Assembly: GCA_017407835.1 (NCBI GenBank)
Contig: JAFQVV010000026.1
Span: forward strand, 62,001 to 126,000
Length of the DNA stretch: 64,000 bases
Direction: 5' to 3'
From: Clostridia bacterium
GTDB lineage: Bacteria; Bacillota; Clostridia; Oscillospirales; CAG-272
Under the pieces are notes generated by a model. It was not told where the DNA came from. It made no database searches and was given only the letters and a program-made list of their open reading frames with translations. A program made the translations under genes and the position numbers. Below, piece by piece: positions 36,508 to 45,452 of this stretch. Position 1 is the stretch's first letter. Every line of letters starts with the position of its first letter.

Positions 36508-36512
36508 TGCCG

Positions 36513-36550
36513 AACGGGGTGTCGTGTTGATTTACACGACACCCCGTTTT
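36513..36550 (+). terminator. Intrinsic terminator of the ABC operon
   Basis: AACGGGGTGTCGTGT (36513-36527) pairs with ACACGACACCCCGTT (36534-36548), followed by TTTT. Confidence 0.85.
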
Positions 36551-36579
36551 CATAAGTTTGCAGATTTGGCAATTGAGAC

Positions 36580-36608
36580 TTGTAATTGCCGCAATTTTGT
36601 GATACAAT
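36580..36608 (+). promoter_or_regulatory. Promoter of tldD-pmbA
   Basis: TTGTAA (36580-36585) and TACAAT (36603-36608) are 17 bp apart, about 50 nt before tldD. Confidence 0.55.
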
Positions 36609-36659
36609 ATATTTATCGGCGGATTTTTCTGCCAGTTTTGCAGGGAAAGGAAAAATATT

Positions 36660-38051
36660 ATGCTCAATCAATCTCTGGTTGCCGAGGTGCTGGGGCGCGT
36701 GATGCGCGGGGGCGCAGACTTTGCCGAGCTTTACCTTGAGCGAACCAAAAATCACGTAATCGAATGCGTCGGCGGAAAGATCGAACGCATCGATTCAAAC
36801 CTGCTCTCGGGTGTGGGTATCCGCGCTTTCTGCGGTCTTCGTTCGGTGTCGGCTTCCACCACCGATATCTCCCGCACAGGGCTTATGGCCTGCGCCGCAC
36901 AGGTAGGGGACGCTGTGGCACAGTTTGCCGGCAGCTCCGCCGCACCCTCCGATATTCACCTGACCGAGCGGCGTTTCGGGGATATTCATCCCGTTGTCAT
37001 CGTCCCCGGTGACGGCCAGACCGGGCGCAAGATTGATCTGCTCCGCACCGGCTGTGTCGCTGCCCGTGATTACGACGGACGCATCGCCCAGGTAAAGGGC
37101 ACTCTGCTTGACGTGGATCACCAGATCCTGATCGCCAACTCGGACGGTCTGTTCTGCGAGGACAGACAGATTCGCACCCGTATGGCGGTGGCTGCCGTGG
37201 CTGCAAAGGACGGGGAGAACCAGTCGGGTTCCTGCTCTCCCGGCCGCAGAATGGGGCTGGAGGTATTCGATCTCTTTGATCCTGTGGAGATTGGTCGTCA
37301 TGCCGCTGCGCAGGCCATCACCAACCTCAGCGCGGGCTACTGTCCTGCAGGACAGATGCCTGTGGCTATCGAAAACGGCTTCGGCGGTGTCATCTTCCAC
37401 GAGGCCTGCGGTCACTCCCTTGAGGCCACCTCGGTGGCGGTGGGGGCATCTCAGTTTGCAGGCAAGCTTGGACAGAAGATCGCCGGGGATAAGGTTACTG
37501 CCATCGACGACGGCACCATTCCCAACGGTTGGGGATCCATCAACATCGACGACGAGGGAACCCCCGCACAGCGCAACGTGCTTATCGAGAACGGTGTGCT
37601 GAAGTCCTATATGATCGATAAGCTGAACGGCCGCCGTATGGGCATGGCTTCCACCGGCAACGCCCGCCGCCAGGGCTACCTTTACGAGCCAACCTCCCGT
37701 ATGACCAATACCTATATCGACAATGGTCCCGACCGCAACGAGGACATCATTGCTTCCATCGAATACGGCTTGTACGCCAAGGAAATGGGGGGCGGATCGG
37801 TCAATCCCGCCACCGGTGCCTTCAACTTTGCCGTGCGGGAGGGCTATATCATTCGAAACGGCAAGATCTGTGAGCCCGTCCGTGGGGCGTCCCTCATCGG
37901 TACCGGATCGGAGATCCTGCAGAACATCGACATGGTGGGACAGAACCTTGACCGGGGACAGGGCATGTGCGGCTCGTCCAGCGGTTCGATTCCCACCGAC
38001 GTGGGCCAGCCTCTGATCCGTGTTTCCCGGATTACAGTGGGTGGACGGTAA
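36660..38051 (+). CDS. tldD: TldD-type metalloprotease subunit
   Basis: A 463-residue protein. The zinc motif is HEACGHSLEAT (about residues 247-257, HExxxH). The late GTGSEILQNIDMVGQ and CGSSSGSIPTDVGQP segments are characteristic. TldD pairs with TldE/PmbA as a heterodimeric protease that trims unfolded peptides, ribosomally made peptide precursors such as microcin B17, and the CcdA antitoxin in E. coli. The partner follows after 12 nt. From about 36900 nearly all codons end in G or C, unlike the neighbouring genes; this may reflect high expression or a different origin. Confidence 0.93.
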   Translation: MLNQSLVAEVLGRVMRGGADFAELYLERTKNHVIECVGGKIERIDSNLLSGVGIRAFCGLRSVSASTTDISRTGLMACAAQVGDAVAQFAGSSAAPSDIHLTERRFGDIHPVVIVPGDGQTGRKIDLLRTGCVAARDYDGRIAQVKGTLLDVDHQILIANSDGLFCEDRQIRTRMAVAAVAAKDGENQSGSCSPGRRMGLEVFDLFDPVEIGRHAAAQAITNLSAGYCPAGQMPVAIENGFGGVIFHEACGHSLEATSVAVGASQFAGKLGQKIAGDKVTAIDDGTIPNGWGSINIDDEGTPAQRNVLIENGVLKSYMIDKLNGRRMGMASTGNARRQGYLYEPTSRMTNTYIDNGPDRNEDIIASIEYGLYAKEMGGGSVNPATGAFNFAVREGYIIRNGKICEPVRGASLIGTGSEILQNIDMVGQNLDRGQGMCGSSSGSIPTDVGQPLIRVSRITVGGR

Positions 38052-38063
38052 GGAGGGATTAGC

Positions 38064-39404
38064 ATGGAATTCAACGTACTGAAAAAAGCCCTGATCGATG
38101 CGGCAGAAGCGGCATCGGTTAAGGAATATGAGATCTACTATATGGAGACGGCAGAGTCCTCCGCCACCGGCTTCCGCGGTGAGCTGAAGGGGATGTCGAG
38201 CAGTCGAAGCGGCGGCATCTGCTTCCGCTGTATCGTGGACGGCCGCATGGGCTACGCTTCCACCGAGCTGCTGGAGGAGGGGGAGATGGCCGAGCTGGTC
38301 AGCCGTGCTGTCACTGCCGCTTCCATGATCGAGAACGACGACCGCGCCTTTATCTGGGGTGGTTCTCCCGCTTATCGTACTCCCGAAACTGCCCCCGAGA
38401 TGGTCGATGTCAACACCCTCAGCACGGCGGCCCTGTCCCTGTTGGACTGCGCCATGCAGGCGGATACCCGTGTCACAGACAGCAGCGAGAGTACTGCCAT
38501 CACCGAGGAAACCACCATTCACCTGGTCAACTCCACCGGTCTGTCCCTGTCTAACCACATCTCTGTCACCGGCGCTGTGGTGGAAGTGATCGTGGGGGAT
38601 GACGAGGAGAAGCAGGTTGCCTACGACATTGCCAAGTCGCTGGATGAAGAGAGCCTGCGTACCCTTGCCGCAAAGACAGTGGAAGAGGCCTGCGCTATGC
38701 TGGGTGCCGGCGAGGTCGAAACCGGCAAATACAACATCGTCTTCTCCCCCAAGCAGGCACGGAATATCCTCTCCACCTTCTCTCCCGTTTTCTCGTCGAA
38801 GAATGCCCAGCAGGGACTGTCTCTTCTGGCAGGGAAGGAGGGCGAGGTGATCGCCGCACCCTGCGTAACGGTCAGCGACGATCCCGCATCTCCCTTGGCT
38901 ATCGCGCACACCCATTTTGATGCCGAAGGCGTGGCTGCAGTACGCAAGAACGTCATCGAGGGCGGTGTGCTCAAGACATTGCTCTACAATCTCAGCACGG
39001 CTGAGAAGGCAGGGGTGGAGACCACCGCCAACGCCAGCAAGGGCAGTTATGCCTCCCCCGTGGGGATCAGCCCCTATTGCTTCTGCATTGAGGCGGGAGA
39101 GCTTTCCTTTGAACAGCTCCTGGCTCGTGCCGGCGAGGGAATCTACGTTACCGAAATGAAGGGTTTCCATGCAGGTGCTGACCCTGTGACCGGTGACTTT
39201 TCCATCGAATGTGCGGGCTTCCGCATCGAGAACGGCAAGATCGGCGCTCCCCTCAAGTCCTTTACCGTAGCCGGCAATTTCTTTGGCTGGCTCAAGGAGA
39301 TCGAAGCACTCTCCGATGAGGTCGAGGTCGGCTTCTCGGGCGGTTTCACCTGCTTCGGTGCCCCCGCAGTTTTCGTGCCGGGCATGAGTGTGGCAGGAAA
39401 GTAA
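38064..39404 (+). CDS. pmbA: TldE/PmbA-type metalloprotease partner subunit
   Basis: A 446-residue PmbA/TldE subunit, which lacks the HExxxH zinc site but shares the fold. Segments such as TDSSESTAITEETTIHLVNS, GFHAGADPVTGDFSIECAGF and the ending FGAPAVFVPGMSVAG match the family. It lies 12 nt after tldD with an AAGGAGG box and has the same G/C-ending codon preference. The pair presumably forms one protease. No ribosomal peptide precursor gene is visible nearby, so the substrate is unknown. Confidence 0.92.
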   Translation: MEFNVLKKALIDAAEAASVKEYEIYYMETAESSATGFRGELKGMSSSRSGGICFRCIVDGRMGYASTELLEEGEMAELVSRAVTAASMIENDDRAFIWGGSPAYRTPETAPEMVDVNTLSTAALSLLDCAMQADTRVTDSSESTAITEETTIHLVNSTGLSLSNHISVTGAVVEVIVGDDEEKQVAYDIAKSLDEESLRTLAAKTVEEACAMLGAGEVETGKYNIVFSPKQARNILSTFSPVFSSKNAQQGLSLLAGKEGEVIAAPCVTVSDDPASPLAIAHTHFDAEGVAAVRKNVIEGGVLKTLLYNLSTAEKAGVETTANASKGSYASPVGISPYCFCIEAGELSFEQLLARAGEGIYVTEMKGFHAGADPVTGDFSIECAGFRIENGKIGAPLKSFTVAGNFFGWLKEIEALSDEVEVGFSGGFTCFGAPAVFVPGMSVAGK

Positions 39405-39420
39405 AGATTTGTAAAAACAA

Positions 39421-39452
39421 AAAAGTTCCGCGCGTGGCGCGGAACTTTTTTG
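39421..39452. terminator. Terminator between pmbA and the HD nucleotidase gene
   Basis: AAAAGTTCCGCGC (39421-39433), loop GTG, GCGCGGAACTTTT (39437-39449), then TTT. The symmetric A/T runs make it usable from both sides. Confidence 0.85.
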
Positions 39453-39473
39453 TTGGTAAAATTCAGTATAACC

Positions 39474-40049
39474 TCAATCGAGTTCATCCAACGTAAGATC
39501 AAAAGCAGGGGCGAACTCTCGCAGGAAATAATCCACCTCGGGACGGCGGAGATTGCGCAGATCCTCTTCAATGGAGAGCATGGCCTTTTTGAACTCATTG
39601 TTTCCGGCACGCATTTCTTCTACGCATTTCAGGTATGCCGCCAAACGGTCGGCCGCCTTGACCAGGCGGTATTCCTCGGTTGCATCGTCGGGCAGGACGT
39701 ATTCGGTATAATCTGCTCGAATATTCTCGGGCAGCATATCCAGAAGTCGCTGCGCGGCATTGCGCTCCAAAGCTTTGTAGGCAGTTTTCATTTCGCGGTT
39801 GAAATATTTGATGGGGGTGGGCAGATCGCCCGTGATGACCTCGCTGACCTCGTGATACTGTGCCAGAAGCACGACGCGCGCGATGTCAAATTCAGTCCCG
39901 AAATTTTTGTTTGCGATAACAGCAAGTGCGTGCGCCAGCACCGCTACCTGCTGGGAGTGCTCCATGATGTTTTCCTCGCGGATCGAGTGCATCAGGGACC
40001 AGCGGCGTATATATTTCATTCGGTTCAAAAAAGCGTAAAATTTGTACAT
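39474..40049 (-). CDS. HD-domain 5'-deoxynucleotidase, YfbR-like
   Basis: A 191-residue HD-superfamily protein. The start at 40049 has a GGAGG box and gives MYKFYAFLNRMKYIRRW, a normal YfbR beginning. It has ENIMEHSQQVAVLAHAL (first metal histidine about residue 32) and EVSEVITGDLPTPIKYFN (about 69-86). The expected HD pair reads His-Glu (YHEVSE) here, a conservative change. YfbR removes phosphate from deoxynucleoside 5'-monophosphates and tunes dNTP pools. It is divergent from the P-loop ATPase gene. Confidence 0.87.
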   Translation of the reverse strand: MYKFYAFLNRMKYIRRWSLMHSIREENIMEHSQQVAVLAHALAVIANKNFGTEFDIARVVLLAQYHEVSEVITGDLPTPIKYFNREMKTAYKALERNAAQRLLDMLPENIRADYTEYVLPDDATEEYRLVKAADRLAAYLKCVEEMRAGNNEFKKAMLSIEEDLRNLRRPEVDYFLREFAPAFDLTLDELD

Positions 40050-40102
40050 TTTCTCGTTCCTCCGTCGGGCGGTCACCATATCGGACACAGCCGCTGTTCA
40101 AC

Positions 40103-40131
40103 AGTATAACATATTTCCAAACTTCTGTCAA
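40103..40131 (-). promoter_or_regulatory. Promoter of the YfbR-like gene
   Basis: On the minus strand TTGACA (40126-40131) and TATACT (40103-40108) are 17 bp apart. Confidence 0.75.
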
Positions 40132-40186
40132 GCCGATGCCCTTCCGCATAGAATGGTAAAGAATTCACCGTTTGGAGGGGAGTTTT

Positions 40187-41245
40187 ATGCAAGAAATTTA
40201 TTTTGCCGCCGCAAACAGCGGGGAGGGGTTCCGCAGTTTTTACCACGAGATATTCAATCCCCTGCGTTTTACAAGGATGTATCTGATCAAAGGCGGTCCC
40301 GGGACAGGGAAGAGTACATTGATGCGGCGGGTTGCAGAGCGCGCCGAGCGGGATGGCATGACAGTGCGCCGATACGCCTGCTCATCCGATCCCGAATCGC
40401 TTGACGGAATTGCTGTCGGCGATGGGGACTTTGCCATGTTGGATGCCACCGCGCCCCACACGCAGGATCCTCGTTTCCCGGGAGCTGCCGAAGCGCTGAT
40501 TGATTTGGGCCAGTTTTGGGACAGCCGAACATTGGCGGCTGCACGCGATGAGATTGTTTACCGCAATACAACCAAACAAGCAGCATATGTACGCGCATAC
40601 CGTTTTCTTGCCGCAATTTGTGCGGTGGAGCAAAATACACTTGCCATGCTTGAAGAGTGTCTCGACCTTCCCAAGCTTCGCGGTGCAGTCTCTCGCGCTC
40701 TGCAGTCTCTTCCGCGCGCAGAGGGCAGAATTGTACCCGCATTGGTTTCGTCGATCGGTATGCATGGCGAGGTGAATTTGCCCACTCTGCACCATGCCGC
40801 CCGGCGATCGTTTGTGCTGACCGAAACCAGGGGCGGTGCCGATCTTTTTCTGCGTGAGGTGCTTGCATTGGCGCGGCAGAAACATCTCGATGCCGAAGCG
40901 GCATACAGATATATTGATCCGACGCGGCTTGACGGTTTGTATTTGCCGGGCGGAAAGGTCGCTTTTTTGGATGAGGTGTTGATCGATGAACGGCGGCCGC
41001 AGGATAAGCAAATCAATATGTCCCGCTTTTACCGCCCCGCTGATCTGCGCAGATATCGCACCGAACTGCGCAAGGCCGCGCATTGTCGTGCTGATTTGTT
41101 CGATGGGGCCGCAGAAGCCTTCGCCGCCGTGCGTGAAGCGCATTTCGCCCTGGAGGCAATCTACTCCGCCGCTATGGATTACGCGGCGCTGGATGCCTTC
41201 TGCGCGCCGCTGATCGATCATATCTTTGCCGAGCTTTCCCATTGA
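40187..41245 (+). CDS. PRK06851-like duplicated P-loop ATPase
   Basis: A 352-residue protein made of two related halves. The first has a clean Walker A, LIKGGPGTGKSTLMRRV (about residues 32-48), followed by YACSSDPESLDGIAV and MLDATAPHTQDP. In the second half FVLTETRGGADLFLREVL stands where a second Walker A is expected, then YIDPTRLDGLYLPGGKVAFL. The second nucleotide site therefore seems lost. The ATG at 40187 follows TGGAGGGG. The family is widespread in Firmicutes and uncharacterised; a nucleotide-dependent role is all that can be said. Confidence 0.78.
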   Translation: MQEIYFAAANSGEGFRSFYHEIFNPLRFTRMYLIKGGPGTGKSTLMRRVAERAERDGMTVRRYACSSDPESLDGIAVGDGDFAMLDATAPHTQDPRFPGAAEALIDLGQFWDSRTLAAARDEIVYRNTTKQAAYVRAYRFLAAICAVEQNTLAMLEECLDLPKLRGAVSRALQSLPRAEGRIVPALVSSIGMHGEVNLPTLHHAARRSFVLTETRGGADLFLREVLALARQKHLDAEAAYRYIDPTRLDGLYLPGGKVAFLDEVLIDERRPQDKQINMSRFYRPADLRRYRTELRKAAHCRADLFDGAAEAFAAVREAHFALEAIYSAAMDYAALDAFCAPLIDHIFAELSH

Positions 41246-41250
41246 TCCCC

Positions 41251-41279
41251 TTGCGCTCACCGGGATTTTGTGATATACT
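41251..41279 (+). promoter_or_regulatory. Promoter of the radical SAM gene
   Basis: TTGCGC (41251-41256) and TATACT (41274-41279) are 17 bp apart. An alternative TATAAT overlaps at 41279-41284. Confidence 0.5.
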
Positions 41280-41309
41280 ATAATCATCACAATCTTTTGA
41301 GGTGTGCCT

Positions 41310-42746
41310 GTGAAAATCGCGCTGTTTGCCGTCAATGGCGGCTATACCCATACCAATCTTGCCATCCGTTGTCTGCGGCAAACGCTTGCCTCCGAGGGCT
41401 TCTCGGTCAGCCTGATCGAACACAATCTGCGTGATCGCACCGATAGTATGCTCGACGCGCTGATTGCAGCACAGGCGGATGTGTACGGTTTTTCCTGCTA
41501 TATCTGGAATCTGCCTGTGATGCTGACCTTGGCGGCTGATCTCAGGGCACTCCGTCCCGATGCGATTATCTGGCTGGGCGGACCTGAGGTTTCTTATTCT
41601 ACCGAACGCTTTGACGAAATACTTGGCGGAGATGTGGACTATATCATCAGCGGTGAAGGAGAGGCTGCGGTATCGGCGCTCATTCGCGCACTGCGTGACG
41701 GTGTGCCCCCGACCGAGCGTATCCTCTTCGGTGCGCCGCAGCAACTGGCAGATGGCATTGTGTATACCGATAATGAAGATCTGCGCGGAAAGCTGGTGTA
41801 TTATGAATCGGCACGCGGATGCCCCTTTGCCTGCAGCTATTGTCTTTCCTCGCGCACCGATGGAATTCGCGCCAAATCTGCCGAGACGGTAATTGCTGAT
41901 CTGCGCCGATTTGAGGGGCGTGGCGTGCGTACTGTTAAGCTGGTGGATCGTACCTTCAATTTTTCGCCTTCCCGTGCAAATGCCATTTGGCGCGCACTGC
42001 TTGAGGAGGGCTGGCAGGGAGAGTATCATTTTGAGATCTGCGCCTCTCTGCTCAATGAGGAAAGTATGGCTATCCTCTCCCGGATGCCGCGCGGTCGTGT
42101 CCGTCTTGAGGTGGGGCTGCAGAGTACCAATCCCCCGACACTTGCCGCTGTTAACCGCCGTATCGATCCCCGGAAGGTGGTGGAATGCCTGACATTGCTC
42201 CGCCGTGCGCAGACTGTGCATATCCATCTCGATTTGATTGCGGGGCTTCCGTTTGAGTGCTACTCACGTTTTGCGCAATCCTTTGATGAAGCCTATTTTT
42301 GCTGTGATGTGCTGCAGCTTGGGCATCTTAAACTTCTGCACGGAACGCAGCTGCGCAGTCAGGCGGAGGAATATGGATATACCTGCACGAAACGTCCTCC
42401 GTATGCCGTGCTCTCAAATAACTGGATCTCCTATGATGAGCTTCGCCGTCTGGATGGAATTGCCGATCTGCTTGAACGCTATCGGGACAGTGGTCGCTTC
42501 TCTCGCGCCCTTGATGTGCTGATCTCCCCCGACTGCTCTCCATTTTCTCGCTGGGAAGGACTGCTTGACCATATCGAGCATGAAGATGGACGGCCCATCT
42601 CCCGCATCTCTCAGCCCGATGCTTACCGCCTGCTTTTCGGCTATGCCGGGACGGTGCTTAATTCGGAGATGCTTGCCGAGTTTAATGCCGCTCTGCGGGC
42701 AGACTATGCCGCCGCCGAGGTGCGGGGAAGCCGTATCCCCTGGTAA
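41310..42746 (+). CDS. B12-binding-domain radical SAM protein (DUF4080-like)
   Basis: A 478-residue protein. The N-terminal 130 residues resemble a cobalamin-binding Rossmann domain (NGGYTHTNLAIRCLRQTL, then YGFSCYIWN, then WLGGPEVSYS). The radical SAM cluster motif ARGCPFACSYCLSS (CxxxCxxC) lies at about residues 168-181, followed by VKLVDRTFN and a TIM-barrel with RVRLEVGLQSTNPP. The C-terminal 150 residues match DUF4080. The start is taken as GTG 41310, 7 nt after TTTTGAGG; GTG 41304 is also possible. Such proteins often do methylations or difficult C-C chemistry, but the substrate of this group is unknown. Confidence 0.88.
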   Translation: MKIALFAVNGGYTHTNLAIRCLRQTLASEGFSVSLIEHNLRDRTDSMLDALIAAQADVYGFSCYIWNLPVMLTLAADLRALRPDAIIWLGGPEVSYSTERFDEILGGDVDYIISGEGEAAVSALIRALRDGVPPTERILFGAPQQLADGIVYTDNEDLRGKLVYYESARGCPFACSYCLSSRTDGIRAKSAETVIADLRRFEGRGVRTVKLVDRTFNFSPSRANAIWRALLEEGWQGEYHFEICASLLNEESMAILSRMPRGRVRLEVGLQSTNPPTLAAVNRRIDPRKVVECLTLLRRAQTVHIHLDLIAGLPFECYSRFAQSFDEAYFCCDVLQLGHLKLLHGTQLRSQAEEYGYTCTKRPPYAVLSNNWISYDELRRLDGIADLLERYRDSGRFSRALDVLISPDCSPFSRWEGLLDHIEHEDGRPISRISQPDAYRLLFGYAGTVLNSEMLAEFNAALRADYAAAEVRGSRIPW

Positions 42747-42789
42747 AGAAAAGCGGCTGCTGAAAATCAGCTGCCGCGAAGGGGGAGAC

Positions 42790-43998
42790 TTATTTGCCCA
42801 GTGCCTTGACGATAGCCTCGGTATCGGAGGCGATGACCAGCTCCTCGTTGGTGGGGATCAGCCAAACCTGAACCTTGGAGTTATCGGTGGACAGCTTGGT
42901 CAGCTTGCCGCGAACCGAGTTGTTGAGCTCACGGTCGATCTCGATGCCGAGGAAGTCCAGACCTTCCAGCGCACCTGCGCGAACCAGGGAAGTGTTCTCG
43001 CCGATGCCTGCGGTGAAGACAATAGCATCCAGACCGCCCATAGCCGCGGTGTAGGAGCCGATGAACTTCTTAATCTGGTAGTTGAGAATGTTGAGTGCAA
43101 GAGCGGCACGCTCGTTGCCCTCTGCAATTGCATTTTCAATGTCGCGGCAGTCGGAGGAGATGCCCGAAACCCCCAGGAAGCCGCACTTCTTGTTCATGAA
43201 GTCGCTCATCTGTGCGGGGGTGAAGCCTTCCTTCTCCATGATGAAGGTAACGATAGCGGGGTCAATGGCACCGCAGCGGGTACCCATGATCACGCCGTCC
43301 AGGGGAGTCAGACCCATACTGGTATCGATGACCTTGCCGCCCTTAACGGCAGAGATGGAAGAGCCGTTGCCCAGATGGCAGGTGATGATCTTGGTCTCCT
43401 CGGCAGGCTTGCCCAGCAGCTTGATCATCTCACCGGCAACATAGCGGTGGGAGGTGCCGTGTGCACCGTAGCGGCGGATCTTGTACTTCTCATACATCTC
43501 GTAGGGGATGGGGTAGTAGTAAGCCTCAGCAGGCATGGTCTGGTGGAACGCGGTGTCGAAGACCAGAACCTGAGGCACATTGGGCATAACCTCGGTGCAG
43601 CCGGCGATACCCATGAGGTGAGGACCGGTGTGCAGGGGCGCCAGATCGCGGCAGAGCTCAAGCTTCTCGATGACCTCGGGGGTAACGAGAACAGACTCGA
43701 AGAAGTAGGGACCGCCGTGGACGACGCGGTGACCGACAGCCTCGATTTCATCCATGCTCTTGACACAGCCGTACTCGGGGTTGGTCAGGGCATCGACGAC
43801 GATGCGGGTTGCAACCGCATGGTTGGGCATGGGAATCTCAGCGGTGTAGGTTTTGCCGCTCTGGAGCTGTTTGTGGGTGATCTTACCATCGAGACCGATG
43901 CGCTCGCAGTTACCCTTTGCAACAACAGAACCGGTGGTGGTATCAAAAAATTGATACTTGAGCGAGCTGGAGCCCGCATTGACAACAAGTACGTTCAT
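42790..43998 (-). CDS. ackA: Acetate kinase
   Basis: A 402-residue ASKHA kinase that makes ATP from acetyl phosphate. It starts MNVLVVNAGSSSLKYQF and has RVVHGGPYF (about 92), VFDTAFHQTMP (about 150), HLGNGSSI (about 210), RCGAIDPAIVTFIMEKEG and TAGIGENTSLVR. No phosphotransacetylase gene is beside it. Codons end mostly in G/C, as expected of a highly expressed gene. It is divergent from tmcAL, whose product also uses acetate. Confidence 0.96.
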   Translation of the reverse strand: MNVLVVNAGSSSLKYQFFDTTTGSVVAKGNCERIGLDGKITHKQLQSGKTYTAEIPMPNHAVATRIVVDALTNPEYGCVKSMDEIEAVGHRVVHGGPYFFESVLVTPEVIEKLELCRDLAPLHTGPHLMGIAGCTEVMPNVPQVLVFDTAFHQTMPAEAYYYPIPYEMYEKYKIRRYGAHGTSHRYVAGEMIKLLGKPAEETKIITCHLGNGSSISAVKGGKVIDTSMGLTPLDGVIMGTRCGAIDPAIVTFIMEKEGFTPAQMSDFMNKKCGFLGVSGISSDCRDIENAIAEGNERAALALNILNYQIKKFIGSYTAAMGGLDAIVFTAGIGENTSLVRAGALEGLDFLGIEIDRELNNSVRGKLTKLSTDNSKVQVWLIPTNEELVIASDTEAIVKALGK

Positions 43999-44037
43999 AT
44001 GTAGCTAATCCTCCGTTAAAATAAAACATACATTGGT

Positions 44038-44066
44038 ATTATACACCAAATCGGCGTTGAATACAA
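44038..44066 (-). promoter_or_regulatory. Promoter of ackA
   Basis: On the minus strand TTGTAT (44061-44066) and TATAAT (44038-44043) are 17 bp apart. Confidence 0.65.
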
Positions 44067-44114
44067 TATCTTTTTACAAAAAAAGCGGAAATTTTGAAAA
44101 ACAGAGGCGAAAAA

Positions 44115-45320
44115 ATGAAGACGATCGCAATTATCTGCGAATATAATCCATTTCATAACGGTCATGCCGAGCAGCTTGCCCGGCTGCGTGCCGCCTATCC
44201 CGATGCAGCCCTGCTTTGCATTATGAGCGGGTGCTTCACCCAGCGTGGGGAGCCCGCCATTCTTCCCCCCTATGATCGCGCCGAAGCGGCGATTGGCGGG
44301 GGGGCTGACCTGGTGCTGGAGCTGCCCCAGCCATGGGCATCGGGCAGTGCGGAGTTTTTTGCATGGGGCGGTGTATCGATTGCCGACCGCCTTGGATGCG
44401 TAGATGCACTTGCGTTTGGCTGTGAGACGGCAGATATTTCCGCTCCCATGCGTGTGGCAGAGCGTCTTGACGCACCGCAATTGAGGAATAAACTGTTATC
44501 TCGTCCGGAAGATCCCGCCGAAGGTGCGGCAGCACGCGCCGAACGCCTTTATCGGGAAATTTACGGCGACGATGAAGGGATGCTCTCCACGCCGAACAAT
44601 TTGCTGGCCGTTCAGTACTGTCTTGCGCTCCGACGCAGAGGATCTGCAATCCTTCCTCTCCCGATGGAACGTCGAGGGAGCGCATATCACGATACCCAGC
44701 TTGATGCCCGAAATCCGTCGGCAACAGCCGTTCGAGCCGCGCTGCAGCATAGTGGGTCGGCCGCACTTGACGCGCTTACCTCCTATCTTCCTCCCGCTTC
44801 CATTGATGTTTTGCACCGTGCAATCGATGCGGGGAGAGCACCTGTTTGGGGCAGTCGTCTTGAATCGGCGATTCTGGCATTCTACCGCTTGGCAGATCCT
44901 GCGCAATTGGAAAATTGCGCATCGCTGGGCGGCGGTTTGGCGTATCGTTTGTGTGCGGCGGCGCAGGCTTCGACCAATCTGGATGAATTGCTCGGCCACG
45001 CGGCGGCAAAGCATTTCACCAATACCCGCCTTCGTCGCGCAATTTTGCAGGGGATGCTTGGTGCCACCGATGCCGATCTTTCGGCAGAACCTGCATGGAC
45101 ACTTTTGCTTGCCGCATCCCGCCGCGGACTTGCTCTGCTGCATGATCTTCGCCGTGCTGATACACTGCCGATTGTAACCAAACCTGCCGATATTCCCACG
45201 TCTCTCTCCCAACGACAGGCAGAATTGTACAAACGAGCCGCGGCTTTGTATACTTTGGCAATGCCAACTCCCGCCGCGGCAGGAGAATTTGTCAAATGCG
45301 CCCCATTTATCGTCCAATAA
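44115..45320 (+). CDS. tmcAL: tRNA(Met) cytidine acetate ligase
   Basis: A 401-residue nucleotidyltransferase-fold protein (YlbM/TmcAL). The ICEYNPFHNGHAEQL motif (residues about 8-22) holds the HxGH ATP site, followed by MSGCFTQRGEPAIL. The family forms acetyladenylate and acetylates the wobble cytidine of elongator tRNA-Met. The ATG at 44115 is preceded by AGAGGCG. It is adjacent to ackA, a common neighbourhood in Firmicutes. Confidence 0.92.
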   Translation: MKTIAIICEYNPFHNGHAEQLARLRAAYPDAALLCIMSGCFTQRGEPAILPPYDRAEAAIGGGADLVLELPQPWASGSAEFFAWGGVSIADRLGCVDALAFGCETADISAPMRVAERLDAPQLRNKLLSRPEDPAEGAAARAERLYREIYGDDEGMLSTPNNLLAVQYCLALRRRGSAILPLPMERRGSAYHDTQLDARNPSATAVRAALQHSGSAALDALTSYLPPASIDVLHRAIDAGRAPVWGSRLESAILAFYRLADPAQLENCASLGGGLAYRLCAAAQASTNLDELLGHAAAKHFTNTRLRRAILQGMLGATDADLSAEPAWTLLLAASRRGLALLHDLRRADTLPIVTKPADIPTSLSQRQAELYKRAAALYTLAMPTPAAAGEFVKCAPFIVQ

Positions 45321-45376
45321 AATGCCGAAAACAAGAAAAATGTCGGGATGTTTTTCGTGCAATTTGGAAAAGGCGA

Positions 45377-45405
45377 TTGACTTTGATGCAAGAATGTGGT
45401 AAAAT
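45377..45405 (+). promoter_or_regulatory. Promoter of the 98-residue conserved protein gene
   Basis: TTGACT (45377-45382) and TAAAAT (45400-45405) are 17 bp apart. Confidence 0.7.
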
Positions 45406-45452
45406 ACATAGGTGGAGATTTTCCATTATGATAATTTAAGGAGGAACAATAC

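Noticed and set aside
36795-39170. A 791-codon open frame on the minus strand opposite tldD-pmbA
   Set aside because: It mirrors the G/C-ending codons of two clearly recognised genes and shows no domain of its own.
42565-44004. A 479-codon open frame on the plus strand opposite ackA
   Set aside because: The antisense of a strongly biased acetate kinase gene; its beginning also overlaps the radical SAM gene.
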